Notes: a model not told the origin generated them from the sequence alone. Shown: positions 1 to 7,859, numbered from the stretch's first letter. The stretch: 14,684 nt of DNA from JAAYCB01 sp012744395 (GCA_028703175.1 JAQVNJ010000148.1:1-14684); one strand, 5' to 3'. Translations and numbers: made by a program.

Positions 1-71
1 TCCCAGTGAATGTCGCCCAAGAGGCCACCCGTGACCACCTCAATCCCAAAGATACACGGCACCTACACTCA

Positions 72-100
72 ATTCGAGCCTCTTGCCGGAATTAAGTCAA
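72..100 (-). promoter_or_regulatory. Candidate sigma70-type promoter reading off the left edge
   Basis: On the minus strand, TTGACT (100-95) is followed after 17 bases by TCGAAT (77-72). A start of transcription near 65 would leave almost no leader before the GTG at 62. The boxes are seen directly; function is inferred from spacing and match to the sigma70 consensus only. Confidence 0.3.
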
Positions 101-183
101 CAGAATAACGGGCAAACCCCCAGAGAGATGGGGCAAGACGGCGGTTTTGGTGTCATCTTGGGCATTCCTGTTTTCCCGAGCAT

Positions 184-316
184 TTGGAGTGCGGCGATTC
201 ATCGCCGCTTTGAACACTTACCCACGGGCATCCGCCGTGGGGCCTCCTTGGGCGGATTGCCTGGCGGGCACGTTTCTGGAGATAACCGAAAGCGGCGATG
301 AATCGCCGCACTCCAA
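184..316. repeat. Palindromic repeat element, copy 1 (REP/MITE-like)
   Basis: Two 28-base arms at 184-211 and 289-316 are perfect reverse complements, beginning TTGGAGTGCGGCG at the outer ends. Each arm holds its own hairpin (GCGGCGAT-TC-ATCGCCGC at 191-208 and again at 292-309). A third small stem, CCCACGG/CCGTGGG, lies between them near 221-241. The right outer end plus flank (303-322) is the reverse complement of GGCCCCCTTGGAGTGCGGCG, the exact left end of copy 2. It carries no transposase, so if mobile it would be a non-autonomous element. No target-site duplication is visible. It sits 22 bases past the 3' end of the aldose epimerase. Confidence 0.8.
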
Positions 317-337
317 GGGGGCCTGCGAGCACCCGCG

Positions 338-1465
338 CTACTCGACGCCGAACCGGTGCATCGTCACCTCGTGAAACGTCTCTCCGGGGCGCAAAACGGT
401 CGTGGGGAAGCTGGGCTCGTTCGGCGAGTTGGGAAAGTGCTGTGTCTCCAGGCAAAGTGCTGGGTGTGAACCGAATTGCCGGTCGCCACGGGTGAATTTC
501 ATCCCTCGGGCCGTATAGAGCTGCACGCCCGGCTGGGTGGTATAGACTTCCATCACGCGGCCGCTGGTCGGCTCTTCCACTTGAGCGGCCAGCGCCAGCC
601 GCTCGCCGGCCGTCTTGTTCAGCACGTAGCAGTGGTCGTAGTTCTCGTCGTCGACCTGGGCGATCCGCGAGCCGATCGCGTGCGGCTCGGTGAAGTCCAT
701 CGGGGTGTCGGCGACCGGATCGATCCGCCCGAGTGGAATCTTGGCCTCGCCGGTTGGCAAGTAGCGGTCGGCGTTGATCGCGAGCCGGTGGTCGAGGACG
801 TCGCTGCGTCCTTTAAGGTTCCAATAGGCGTGGTTGGTCAGGTTCAGGTGCGTTGGCTTGTCGGTCGTGGCGGTGTATTCCATCCAGAGCTCGTTTTTGT
901 CGGTCAGCCGGTAGAGCACCTCGACCTGGAGCGTGCCGGGGAATCCTTCGTGGCCGTCGGGGCTGGTCAGTGAGAGCTTGACGCCGGCGGCGTCGGGCGT
1001 CTGGAGCGGCTCGGCCTTCCAGACCTGGGTGTGGAATCCGGTCTTGCCGCCATGGATCTGGTACGTCGGCGCGTTGGCCGCCAACTCGACCTGTTTTCCG
1101 TCCAAAACGAACCGGGCCCCGGCAATGCGATTGGCAAACCGCCCGACGACGGCGCCGAGGACCGAAGGGCGCTGGAGGTAGGCGGCCGGGTCGTCGTGGA
1201 ACAGCGTGACGTAGTCGAAGGCGCCGCTGCGATCGGGGACTTTCACGGAGGTGAGCATCGCTCCGCAGGTGAGCACCTTGGCTTCGAGCCCGGCGGAATT
1301 CATGAGCGTGTACTGTTCGACCGTAGCGCCGCTGAGCGTCTGGCCAACGGTTTGCTGTGCAACGGTAGGCATACTGGTGGTTCCTCCGGGGGGCTGTGCC
1401 AGGGCATTTATGGTGGGAGTGTCTAACACGAAGACTGACAGGGCCAATAAGGTGCAGGCGCGCAT
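338..1465 (-). CDS. galM: Secreted aldose 1-epimerase (mutarotase)
   Basis: This 375-residue protein should interconvert the alpha and beta anomers of aldoses such as galactose and glucose. A Sec signal peptide (MRACTLLALSVFVLDTPTINALA, residues 1-23) with a likely cut after ALA places it outside the cytoplasm. Family landmarks are in order: GRFANRI (108-114), YQIHGG with His138, HEGFPGTL (172-179), LTNHAYWNL with His212, NYDHCYVL (276-282) and CLETQHFPNSPN with Glu340. His212 and Glu340 match the catalytic acid and base of GalM, so the enzyme looks active and full length. I chose the ATG at 1465 because GGGAG lies 7 bases upstream and the signal peptide begins there; an ATG at 1504 would add 13 residues. 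The frame stays open upstream to 2236, but that part crosses a repeat element and is not protein-like. It is transcribed alone. Confidence 0.93.
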   Translation of the reverse strand: MRACTLLALSVFVLDTPTINALAQPPGGTTSMPTVAQQTVGQTLSGATVEQYTLMNSAGLEAKVLTCGAMLTSVKVPDRSGAFDYVTLFHDDPAAYLQRPSVLGAVVGRFANRIAGARFVLDGKQVELAANAPTYQIHGGKTGFHTQVWKAEPLQTPDAAGVKLSLTSPDGHEGFPGTLQVEVLYRLTDKNELWMEYTATTDKPTHLNLTNHAYWNLKGRSDVLDHRLAINADRYLPTGEAKIPLGRIDPVADTPMDFTEPHAIGSRIAQVDDENYDHCYVLNKTAGERLALAAQVEEPTSGRVMEVYTTQPGVQLYTARGMKFTRGDRQFGSHPALCLETQHFPNSPNEPSFPTTVLRPGETFHEVTMHRFGVE

Positions 1466-1526
1466 CGGCTTTCTCCCGCGGATTGTCTTGGCTTTCGTAA
1501 ACATGCTGGCAGATCCGCAGAACGGA

Positions 1527-1555
1527 ATTCTAGCGTCTCTCGCTCTTCCCGCGAA
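1527..1555 (-). promoter_or_regulatory. Candidate promoter of the aldose epimerase
   Basis: On the minus strand TTCGCG (1555-1550) is followed after 17 bases by TAGAAT (1532-1527), a five-of-six match to the -10 consensus. The -35 box is poor. Transcription would start near 1520 and give a leader of about 55 bases before the ATG at 1465, which agrees with the chosen start. Confidence 0.4.
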
Positions 1556-1604
1556 GCGGCACGCGCGCCCGCCAGACATCACCCCTCGTACTCGGCCCCG
1601 GAAA

Positions 1605-1627
1605 GACTCGGATTTCGATCCGAAGTC
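1605..1627. other. Hairpin with TTCG loop in the divergent spacer
   Basis: GACTCGGAT (1605-1613), loop TTCG, then ATCCG-A-AGTC (1618-1627) forms a nine-pair stem with one bulged A. UUCG loops are unusually stable in RNA. There is no immediate T tract on either strand, so it is not a standard terminator. It lies upstream of the epimerase promoter and could be an operator-like palindrome or nothing. Confidence 0.35.
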
Positions 1628-1789
1628 GAGCCGGCTTTTGGACCACACCTTCGGGCCAGCCAGCGTCCCGCCGTTGAAGGGTCCCCAAAGGGTCGCGGCG
1701 TGCCCAGGTGCACGGTTCGGGCAAAGCGTTTGCATATTGTTCATCCGTACATCGCGCCTGCTTTTTCGCGCATTTTTTGTATTACCTAC

Positions 1790-1818
1790 TTGATTTCGCC
1801 ACGGAATACTACTAGCGT
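1790..1818 (+). promoter_or_regulatory. Possible promoter of the giant LEPR-XLL gene
   Basis: TTGATT (1790-1795), a 17-base gap and TAGCGT (1813-1818) lie in the AT-richest part of the spacer. If used, the message would carry palindromic element copy 2 in a leader of about 315 bases. The match is moderate and no better candidate was seen closer to the gene. Confidence 0.25.
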
Positions 1819-1900
1819 TACCCCTAATATTCGTGGTTGTTCCGTGCGCGGGCTGGCGGCGTTTCCTGGCTCGTCCGGTTTTTTGGGCGCGGAGGCCCCC

Positions 1901-1996
1901 TTGGAGTGCGGCGGTCCATCGGTCGCTTCTGGCCGCATTGCAGCCTTTGAACGCGGCCGACAGGCCGCACCGCGGCGACAAGGCGCCGCACTCCAA
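1901..1996. repeat. Palindromic repeat element, copy 2 (REP/MITE-like)
   Basis: The outer 13 bases TTGGAGTGCGGCG (1901-1913) are perfectly inverted at 1984-1996. The interior holds more stems, including GGCCGC/GCGGCC (1931-1936 with 1953-1958) and CGGCC/GGCCG (1954-1958 with 1963-1967), which are mutually exclusive. The internal word CTTTGAAC is shared with copy 1. Its interior otherwise differs from copy 1, which suggests an old or compensating family rather than a fresh duplication. It is 96 bp against 133 bp for copy 1. Confidence 0.75.
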
Positions 1997-2127
1997 AGAC
2001 AACGCAGTTTTCGGACTTTGCCCCACAACCGGAAGAGCGCGTTTCCGCCTTGCAGCTGGGGTCAGGCGTGCCCTGCCGGGCGCGGCCGCACGATCCGTGG
2101 ATTCCGATGCAATCGCACCTGACATCG

Positions 2128-2133
2128 AGGAGG
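2128..2133 (+). promoter_or_regulatory. Ribosome binding site fixing the giant gene's start
   Basis: A perfect AGGAGG six bases before the ATG at 2140 decides between that start and in-frame upstream starts at 2107 (ATG) and 2050 (TTG). Confidence 0.8.
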
Positions 2134-2139
2134 CCGAAC

Positions 2140-5100
2140 ATGCGGCGACAGTCAAACATCGGGCGGTTTGTGGCTGCTTTCTTCCCGCGGAAGTCTGCGA
2201 AATCACGCGGCGGGCAAGCGAGACGCGCGCCGGCATTTCGCACGATCCGAATCGAGCCGCTCGAGCAGCGGACGCTGCTCAGCGCGGCCGGCGGAGGCAA
2301 AGGGGCGCTTGCCGCCAGGACCCTGGTTGGCCCAACGCTCCCGGTTGAAAAAGCTCATCCGGTCGGACTGCCGGCAGCGGCAATCGAGCATCGCAGCTGG
2401 CTGGCGCCGGCGTCCAGCGCGCCGGTTGGCCATGCGGTCTCGGCAGAACCAGCAATCGCCGGCGCGATCACATCCTCCGTGCCTTCAACCGGGCGGCTGT
2501 ATGCCGTTCGCGTCAATGGCACAGTGGGCACGATCTACGAGGTCAACCCCGCCGACGGATCGATCATCAACTCATTCGCTACGCCCAAAAGCATCAAGGA
2601 GGTGAATTTCCAGGGGCTGGCCCTCGGACCGACCAGTCTGTTCTTCATGGACGGCTATCGCGGCCAGACGCACGTGCTCTACGAACTCGATCTGAACTCG
2701 GGTGAAGCGATCAAAACGCACGTGGTTGGCTACCGAGACTCCGATTTCTCCGGGCTGGCCTACTACGATGGCAAGGTCTATCTCGGCAAGCACAACAGCA
2801 CGTCGATTGTGGTCTGGGACGTGGAGGCCGGTGTAAAGGTCAAGGATCTGTCGACCACCTACCCATGCGGGGGCGGGCTTACGGGGGCGGACGCTCTGGG
2901 TGTGTTGTTTGATTCCAACGGCAAGGGCCAGGTCGTTTCCATCCATCCAGAAACGGGCGCCGGCAAGATTGTCAAGGAAGCGGACGCGAGTCGGTCGATG
3001 TCCGGCGGGCTGGCCTTCCTCGGAGGTGAACTCCTTGCCGGCAGAAGCGACGCGTCAGGCGAAGTCTACCGGATCGATCCAGTCACAGGTGAGCTCCTCG
3101 GAAGTCTCATTCTCGCTGGTTCCGGCAGCCTGACCGGACTGGCGGGCGACGGGCTCGTGGGAAGCCCGCTGCTGCCGGGCGAAATCCGCGGGCATCACTG
3201 GAACGATCTGGACGGCAATGGGCTGTGGGACGCCGGCGAACCGCCGCTGGCCGGCTGGACGGTGTTTCTCGACGCGAATCAGAACGGCCTGCTCGATGCG
3301 ACAGAGACCTCCACGCTCACCGGCCCCAGCGGCGAGTATGCATTCACGGAGGTTGCCCCGGGAGCGCACACCGTGGCCGTCGAACTCCCGCCGGGCTGGA
3401 CACAGACCTGCCCGAGCGAAGTCCCTTCCGCCGGTCGGTTGTACGCGCTCTGGGTAGATAAAGGCACGAAGAAGGCCACGATCGTTGAGTTGGACGCCGG
3501 CGATGGCCGGGCGATCAACAGTTTTTCGGCCCCGGGTGCGATTAGCGACGAGGGGTATCAGGGACTGGCGCTGGGGCCGGACAGGCTGTACTACATCGAC
3601 GGCACCGGCGACGTGGCCCACACCCTCTATGGGCTGGAACTCGACACCGGCCAGATTCTCGAACAGGACGTGGTTGATACACCTTACAAAACGAACATCA
3701 GCGGCCTGGGATATCTCGACGGCCAGGTCTATCTGCACCAGCAGGGCTACGGAACGATCCTCGCCTGGGACCCGGTTTCCGACACGGAGGTGAGAAGACT
3801 GGTCGTCATGAATGCCACGCTCCACGGCGGCTTTACGGGCGCGGCCGACCTCGATCTGCTGTTCAACGGCAACGAACTCGGCACGATCTACGCGATCGAC
3901 CCCAGAACGGGCAGCGTGGTGCGGCGTGTGGAGACCGGCGGCGGTTCCCTGAGAGGCGGCATGGCCTATCTCCACGGCGAGTTGATCGCCGCGGATTTTG
4001 GCCCGTCGCCAACGGCCAGGCGGATCGATCCGCGGACCGGCGCCCTGCTCGGCGAGTTCGCCGTCGGCGGGTCGGAGCACGGGTCCCTTTCAGGGCTGGC
4101 CGGCGACGGCGCAACCGGGTGGTCGGGCCCGCGGACCCGCACGGTGGTCCTCCAGTCGGAGCAGCTCATCGAGAACGTGGATTTCGGCAGCGGCCAGTTC
4201 GCGGAAATCCGCGGCAGAAAATGGCATGACCTGGATGGCGATGGAGTCTGGGATGACGGCGAACCGCCCCTGGAGGGCTGGACGATCTTCCTCGACGCCG
4301 ACGCCGACGGCGTCTTCAAGAGCGGGGAACGATCGGCGACGACCGACGCCTGGGGAAACTATGCATTCACCCTAGTCCCGCCCGGCCGTCACGCGGTGGT
4401 CGAGGAACTCCACTCCGACTGGCTGCCGACCTTCCCGCGGCAGCCGTCCTCGAAGGGGCGTTTGTACGCGATCTGGGGCGACGACTGCCACGGGTCGGGA
4501 TCGACGATTGCGCGGATCGATCCCCTGACCGGATCGGTGTTGAGCAGCTTCGCCACTCCGGCGGTGACCTCTTATTCCGGCCCGCAGGGTCTCGCCCTGG
4601 GCCCCGACAGCCTGTTTTATATCGACGGAGGGCTCGGCAGCGCGCAGATTCTCCACCAACTCGATCTGGAAACCGGCGCGGTCCTCAGTTCATGCACCGT
4701 CTGCGAGAGTCCCGATGCGGAAATCACCGGTTTGGCCTATCTCGATGGCCTGATCTACCTCGAACGCTGCGACGCGGATCAGATTCTCGTCTGGGATCCG
4801 GCCGCCGAATCCGTCGTAAAAACGCTCAACCTGGCCTGCGATCTGGGCGGCAGCCTGACCGGCGCGGCCGGCCTCGGGCTGCTGTTCGCCGGAAACACCG
4901 TGGGGGAGATCTTCGCCATCGATCCCGCATCCGGCCAGCTCGTTCGAACCGTGGCGACCGGAGAGGGACCGTTCGACGGCGGGCTGGCTTACATCGACGG
5001 CGTGTTGCTGGCGGCCGAGTACATGGGGCCGGTGGCCCGGCGAATCGATCCCGAGACGGGAACGGTGATTGGCCAATTGCCGCTCACCAGGCCGTCAGAC

Positions 5101-7254
5101 GGCCATTTGTCGGGCCTGGCCGCCGATGGGGTTGGCGGCGGCGGTGCGGGCGGAGAGTATGTCGTCGACGCCGCCCCCGGGTGTGTCGTGGCGAACCTCG
5201 ATTTCGGCAACCGCCATTCTCCGCCGTCGGCCGCGCCCGCCGCCGTCGACCTGGCCAGCGAATCCGACACGGGGTTCTCTTCGACCGACGGCCTGACGCG
5301 CCTCGACAACAGCGCGGCGAGCCTCGCGCTCGACCTGCTCGTGGAGGGGACAGTCGCCGGGGCGATCGTCGAGGTCTATGCCGGAAGCGCGCTGATCGGC
5401 AGCGGCGTGGCAGACGGAAGCGTGACGCGGATCACGACGCGCGGCGATCACGCGCTTGCCGACGGACCGCATGCGATCACCGCCCGGCAGACGGAAGTCG
5501 GCAGACAGCCTTCGCCCCTGTCGCCGCCGCTGACAATCACGATCGACACGGCCGGCCCGGTGGCCGAGATTCTCGCCGTCGTCCCCAACCCGCGAAACAC
5601 GCCGGTCGAGGCGGTGGACATCCTGCTGAGCGAAGAAGTGTTTGGCGTTGCGGCGGACAGCTTCCGCCTGACGCTTGACGGCGGCGACAATCGCCTCGTG
5701 GGTGATGAGCCGATCACGTCGCTCGACCAGCAGCGGTACACACTTGGCGGGCTCTCCCAAATAACGGAAGACGCCGGGCGTTACCGGCTGGTGCTCGCCG
5801 CGGGCGACCAGATCAGGGACCTGGCCGGCAATCCCCTTGCCGCCGGCGCGAGCGGCGCGTGGACGCAGTCGCTGGCGCGCCACACCGGCACGCCGGGCGC
5901 CGATGCGATCACGTTCACGACCGGCGCCGCCCACACGCTGACGATCAACGGCCGGTCGTACGTCTACGATCCGGCCGTCGTCAGTGAGTTCGTCGTCGAT
6001 GGGGCGGGCGGCGTCGATTCGATTACGATCGCCGGCTCGACCGGAGACGAGGAGGTGCTGCTCGACGGCACGAGCGTTGTCGTAGCCGGGCCCGGCTACG
6101 AGCTGCGGGCGAGCGGTTTTGCGAAGATCGGCGTCGACGCCGGTGGGGGAGAAAACGACACGGCCACGCTCCGCGGTTCGAGCGGATCGCTGCGGCTTTA
6201 CAGCTACGCCGGCTGGAGCGCGCTGTGCGACTCGGCTGGATCGTTCTACCACCGGGTCGAAGGTTTCGATTCGGTTGCCGTCGAGGCGGCCTCTAGCGGA
6301 CACGACTACGCGTTTCTCTACGACAGCAGCGGGAATGACCGACTCACGGCCCACCCGGACACGACCGAGCTGGCCCGCGCTCCCGGATCGTCGGATACCG
6401 TGGTGAGCGGCTTTGCGCGCGTGTATGCTTACGCCAGCGAGGGGTTCGACACGGCCGGCCTGGCAGGCTCGCCCGCGTATGCCAACCGCTTCTACGGTTA
6501 TCCCGACTATGGCATCCTCACCGACTCGCCCGGCTCCTTCTATTACTACGCCAGCGGGTTCGACGAGGTGACCGCGGTGGCGGCGTCCAGCGGCGTCCAG
6601 TACGCCTACCTCTACGACAGCGCCGGCGCGGACCGCTTCGAGGCGAGCCCGTCCGAGGCGACGATGCATCGCGCGGCGCCCTGGTCGAACACCACGGTGC
6701 AGGGGTTTTCGAGGGTTTATGCCTACTCGATCCGCGGCGGCGAGGACTCGGCAGTGCTGACCGGATCGGCAGCGGGAGCCAATCGCTTCTATGGATACGC
6801 CAACTACGGCACGCTGAGCGATTCGGCCGGCTCGTTCTACCACTACGCAAACGGATTCGCCACGCTCGCGGCCAGCGCCGCGGGGACGGGCAACCTGGCG
6901 TATCTCTACGGCAGCAGCGGCAACGACGTGCTCACCGCCCGGCCGGCACGGGTCGAGTTCGATCGGGACGCCGGTTGGAGTGACACGGTGGCCACGGGTT
7001 TCGAGCGGGTTTATGCCTACGCCAACGGAGGCGGGCTGGACCGGGCCGACCTCTACGATTCCAGCGGAAACGACACCCTCTTCGGACGCGGCGATTATGG
7101 ATACCTTGCGGACAGCCGCGGATCGTACTACCTCTACTTCAAGTATTTCGACGCCGTCTTCGCCCACTCGGCGGATGACGACGAATCGACCCGCAACATC
7201 GTCAACGTCGACAAGACCCTGCTGTATCTGCTCGAGTTGGAGGGAACATGGTGA
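2140..7254 (+). CDS. Giant LEPR-XLL surface protein: propeller, SdrD-B and Tyr-rich repeats
   Basis: A 1704-residue protein, probably exported to the cell surface or outside; its function is unknown. I start it at the ATG at 2140 because AGGAGG lies six bases upstream; an ATG at 2107 and a TTG at 2050 have no such site. The basic N-terminus lacks a classical hydrophobic signal but carries EPLEQRTLLSA (residues 39-49), the planctomycete LEPR-XLL motif. Next come three homologous propeller-like units of about 230 residues (118-345, 432-665, 773-1000), each opening with GRLYA and containing GLALGP, SGLAY and RIDPxTG blade motifs. SdrD-B/Cna-B-like domains start at 347 and 688, with WNDLDGNG / WHDLDGDG calcium-type loops. 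Ig-like segments follow (about 1030-1140 and 1141-1247). The end (about 1248-1704) is Tyr-rich repeats with a period near 98 residues. No C-terminal anchor or dockerin was recognised. The units are diverged, not recent copies. A role in adhesion or matrix binding would be inference. Confidence 0.93.
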   Translation: MRRQSNIGRFVAAFFPRKSAKSRGGQARRAPAFRTIRIEPLEQRTLLSAAGGGKGALAARTLVGPTLPVEKAHPVGLPAAAIEHRSWLAPASSAPVGHAVSAEPAIAGAITSSVPSTGRLYAVRVNGTVGTIYEVNPADGSIINSFATPKSIKEVNFQGLALGPTSLFFMDGYRGQTHVLYELDLNSGEAIKTHVVGYRDSDFSGLAYYDGKVYLGKHNSTSIVVWDVEAGVKVKDLSTTYPCGGGLTGADALGVLFDSNGKGQVVSIHPETGAGKIVKEADASRSMSGGLAFLGGELLAGRSDASGEVYRIDPVTGELLGSLILAGSGSLTGLAGDGLVGSPLLPGEIRGHHWNDLDGNGLWDAGEPPLAGWTVFLDANQNGLLDATETSTLTGPSGEYAFTEVAPGAHTVAVELPPGWTQTCPSEVPSAGRLYALWVDKGTKKATIVELDAGDGRAINSFSAPGAISDEGYQGLALGPDRLYYIDGTGDVAHTLYGLELDTGQILEQDVVDTPYKTNISGLGYLDGQVYLHQQGYGTILAWDPVSDTEVRRLVVMNATLHGGFTGAADLDLLFNGNELGTIYAIDPRTGSVVRRVETGGGSLRGGMAYLHGELIAADFGPSPTARRIDPRTGALLGEFAVGGSEHGSLSGLAGDGATGWSGPRTRTVVLQSEQLIENVDFGSGQFAEIRGRKWHDLDGDGVWDDGEPPLEGWTIFLDADADGVFKSGERSATTDAWGNYAFTLVPPGRHAVVEELHSDWLPTFPRQPSSKGRLYAIWGDDCHGSGSTIARIDPLTGSVLSSFATPAVTSYSGPQGLALGPDSLFYIDGGLGSAQILHQLDLETGAVLSSCTVCESPDAEITGLAYLDGLIYLERCDADQILVWDPAAESVVKTLNLACDLGGSLTGAAGLGLLFAGNTVGEIFAIDPASGQLVRTVATGEGPFDGGLAYIDGVLLAAEYMGPVARRIDPETGTVIGQLPLTRPSDGHLSGLAADGVGGGGAGGEYVVDAAPGCVVANLDFGNRHSPPSAAPAAVDLASESDTGFSSTDGLTRLDNSAASLALDLLVEGTVAGAIVEVYAGSALIGSGVADGSVTRITTRGDHALADGPHAITARQTEVGRQPSPLSPPLTITIDTAGPVAEILAVVPNPRNTPVEAVDILLSEEVFGVAADSFRLTLDGGDNRLVGDEPITSLDQQRYTLGGLSQITEDAGRYRLVLAAGDQIRDLAGNPLAAGASGAWTQSLARHTGTPGADAITFTTGAAHTLTINGRSYVYDPAVVSEFVVDGAGGVDSITIAGSTGDEEVLLDGTSVVVAGPGYELRASGFAKIGVDAGGGENDTATLRGSSGSLRLYSYAGWSALCDSAGSFYHRVEGFDSVAVEAASSGHDYAFLYDSSGNDRLTAHPDTTELARAPGSSDTVVSGFARVYAYASEGFDTAGLAGSPAYANRFYGYPDYGILTDSPGSFYYYASGFDEVTAVAASSGVQYAYLYDSAGADRFEASPSEATMHRAAPWSNTTVQGFSRVYAYSIRGGEDSAVLTGSAAGANRFYGYANYGTLSDSAGSFYHYANGFATLAASAAGTGNLAYLYGSSGNDVLTARPARVEFDRDAGWSDTVATGFERVYAYANGGGLDRADLYDSSGNDTLFGRGDYGYLADSRGSYYLYFKYFDAVFAHSADDDESTRNIVNVDKTLLYLLELEGTW

Positions 7255-7286
7255 GCCGCGCGAAGCGTGCCGGCGGCCCGGCCGCG

Positions 7287-7315
7287 TTGACGCATCGCGC
7301 CGGAGTCCTTATAGT
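7287..7315 (+). promoter_or_regulatory. Promoter of the double-ACT gene
   Basis: TTGACG (7287-7292), a 17-base gap and TATAGT (7310-7315) make one of the best sigma70-like promoters in the window. The start of transcription would be near 7322, about 43 bases before the ATG at 7365. It shows the ACT gene is transcribed separately from the giant gene that ends at 7254. Confidence 0.6.
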
Positions 7316-7364
7316 TGCAGGCGTGGGCGACGCGTTCGTTGTTTGATGGAGGGATTCCCCAGCG

Positions 7365-7859
7365 ATGAGTAACGGCGGCGAAGCGGGAACCGGCATGTCG
7401 ACCGTCCGGGGGCGGAACTATCCCGCGATACGCCAATTCACCGTCTTCCTGGAGAACCGCGTCGGCCAACTTCTCGAGGTCGTGCGGCGGTTTGAAGGCA
7501 GCTCCGTGCGGATCGTGGCTTTCTCGATCAGCGATTCCGCGGAATGCGCGTTTGTGCGGTTCTTGCTGAGCCACCCTGAAGAGGGAAGGGAAATCCTCGA
7601 ACGCGCCGGTCTGGCGATCATTGAGAGCGATCTGATTGGGGTGGAATTGCCGGACGGTCCCCAGCCGCTCCTCCAGATCTGCACGGCTTTGCTCCAGGCG
7701 GAAGTCAACATCATCCAGGCTTACCCGATCATTGTCCGGCCACACGGTCGTGCGGCCGTCGCCCTGATGGTGGACAACATCGACTTGGGGCTGGAGACGT
7801 TGGCCGCCAAGCAATTCACGACGATCACCGAGGGGGACCTCGCGGCCGACGTGCCCTAG
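7365..7859 (+). CDS. Tandem ACT-domain protein
   Basis: A 164-residue soluble protein that appears to be two ACT domains and nothing else: the first about residues 23-90 (starting RQFTVFLENRVGQLLEV), the second about 92-160 (starting GVELPDGPQPLLQICTALL). ACT domains bind amino acids or similar small ligands, and the ENRVGQL and PDGPQPL turns sit where ligand contacts usually occur. There is no catalytic domain, so a regulatory or sensing role is likely. Such proteins are sometimes labelled acetolactate synthase small subunit, but no ilvB or other biosynthetic gene is adjacent, so I do not adopt that. I start at the ATG at 7365 with GGAGGG at 7348-7353 (an 11-base gap, slightly long); an ATG at 7395 is possible and would keep both domains. 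It is convergent with the next gene, 74 bases away, with no convincing terminator between. Confidence 0.85.
   Translation: MSNGGEAGTGMSTVRGRNYPAIRQFTVFLENRVGQLLEVVRRFEGSSVRIVAFSISDSAECAFVRFLLSHPEEGREILERAGLAIIESDLIGVELPDGPQPLLQICTALLQAEVNIIQAYPIIVRPHGRAAVALMVDNIDLGLETLAAKQFTTITEGDLAADVP

Larger units (their letters stand above)
1..337. other. Left-edge spacer without a confident gene
   Basis: This stretch holds a 133-bp palindromic element (184-316) and a candidate minus-strand promoter (72-100), listed separately. A short minus-strand frame runs from a GTG at 62 off the left edge (reads PCIFGIEVVTGGLLGDIHW) with GC-rich third positions, so it could be the start of a gene, but it is too short to recognise and has no ribosome binding site. 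A plus-strand frame from the edge to about 94 is also open and not recognisable. A small C4/G4 hairpin lies at 117-133, downstream of the aldose epimerase; it lacks a proper T tract on the minus strand, so I do not call it a terminator. Confidence 0.4.
1466..2139. other. Divergent spacer between epimerase and giant gene
   Basis: This 674-base spacer separates two divergent genes. From left to right it holds the epimerase promoter (1527-1555), a hairpin at 1605-1627, an AT-richer block at about 1728-1840 with a possible plus-strand promoter (1790-1818), palindromic element copy 2 (1901-1996) and the ribosome binding site of the giant gene (2128-2133). Open frames through it on both strands show no recognisable protein and run through the palindrome, so I see no gene here. 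Confidence 0.7.

Noticed and set aside
184..316. Possible CRISPR-like repeat
   Set aside because: Only two inverted arms with one spacer; not direct repeats at regular spacing, and no cas gene.
1466..2236. Upstream extension of the epimerase frame to 632 residues
   Set aside because: The extension runs through the palindromic element and promoter, has no family similarity, and the signal peptide with ribosome site fixes the start at 1465.
5095..7167. 690-residue minus-strand open frame inside the giant gene
   Set aside because: It is antisense to clear repeat-bearing coding sequence and arises from GC-rich codon bias; its Arg/Val/Gly-rich product shows no domain.
7269..7282. GCCGG/CCGGC hairpin after the giant gene as a terminator
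   Set aside because: Stem of five pairs with no T tract; GC-rich DNA produces such stems often.
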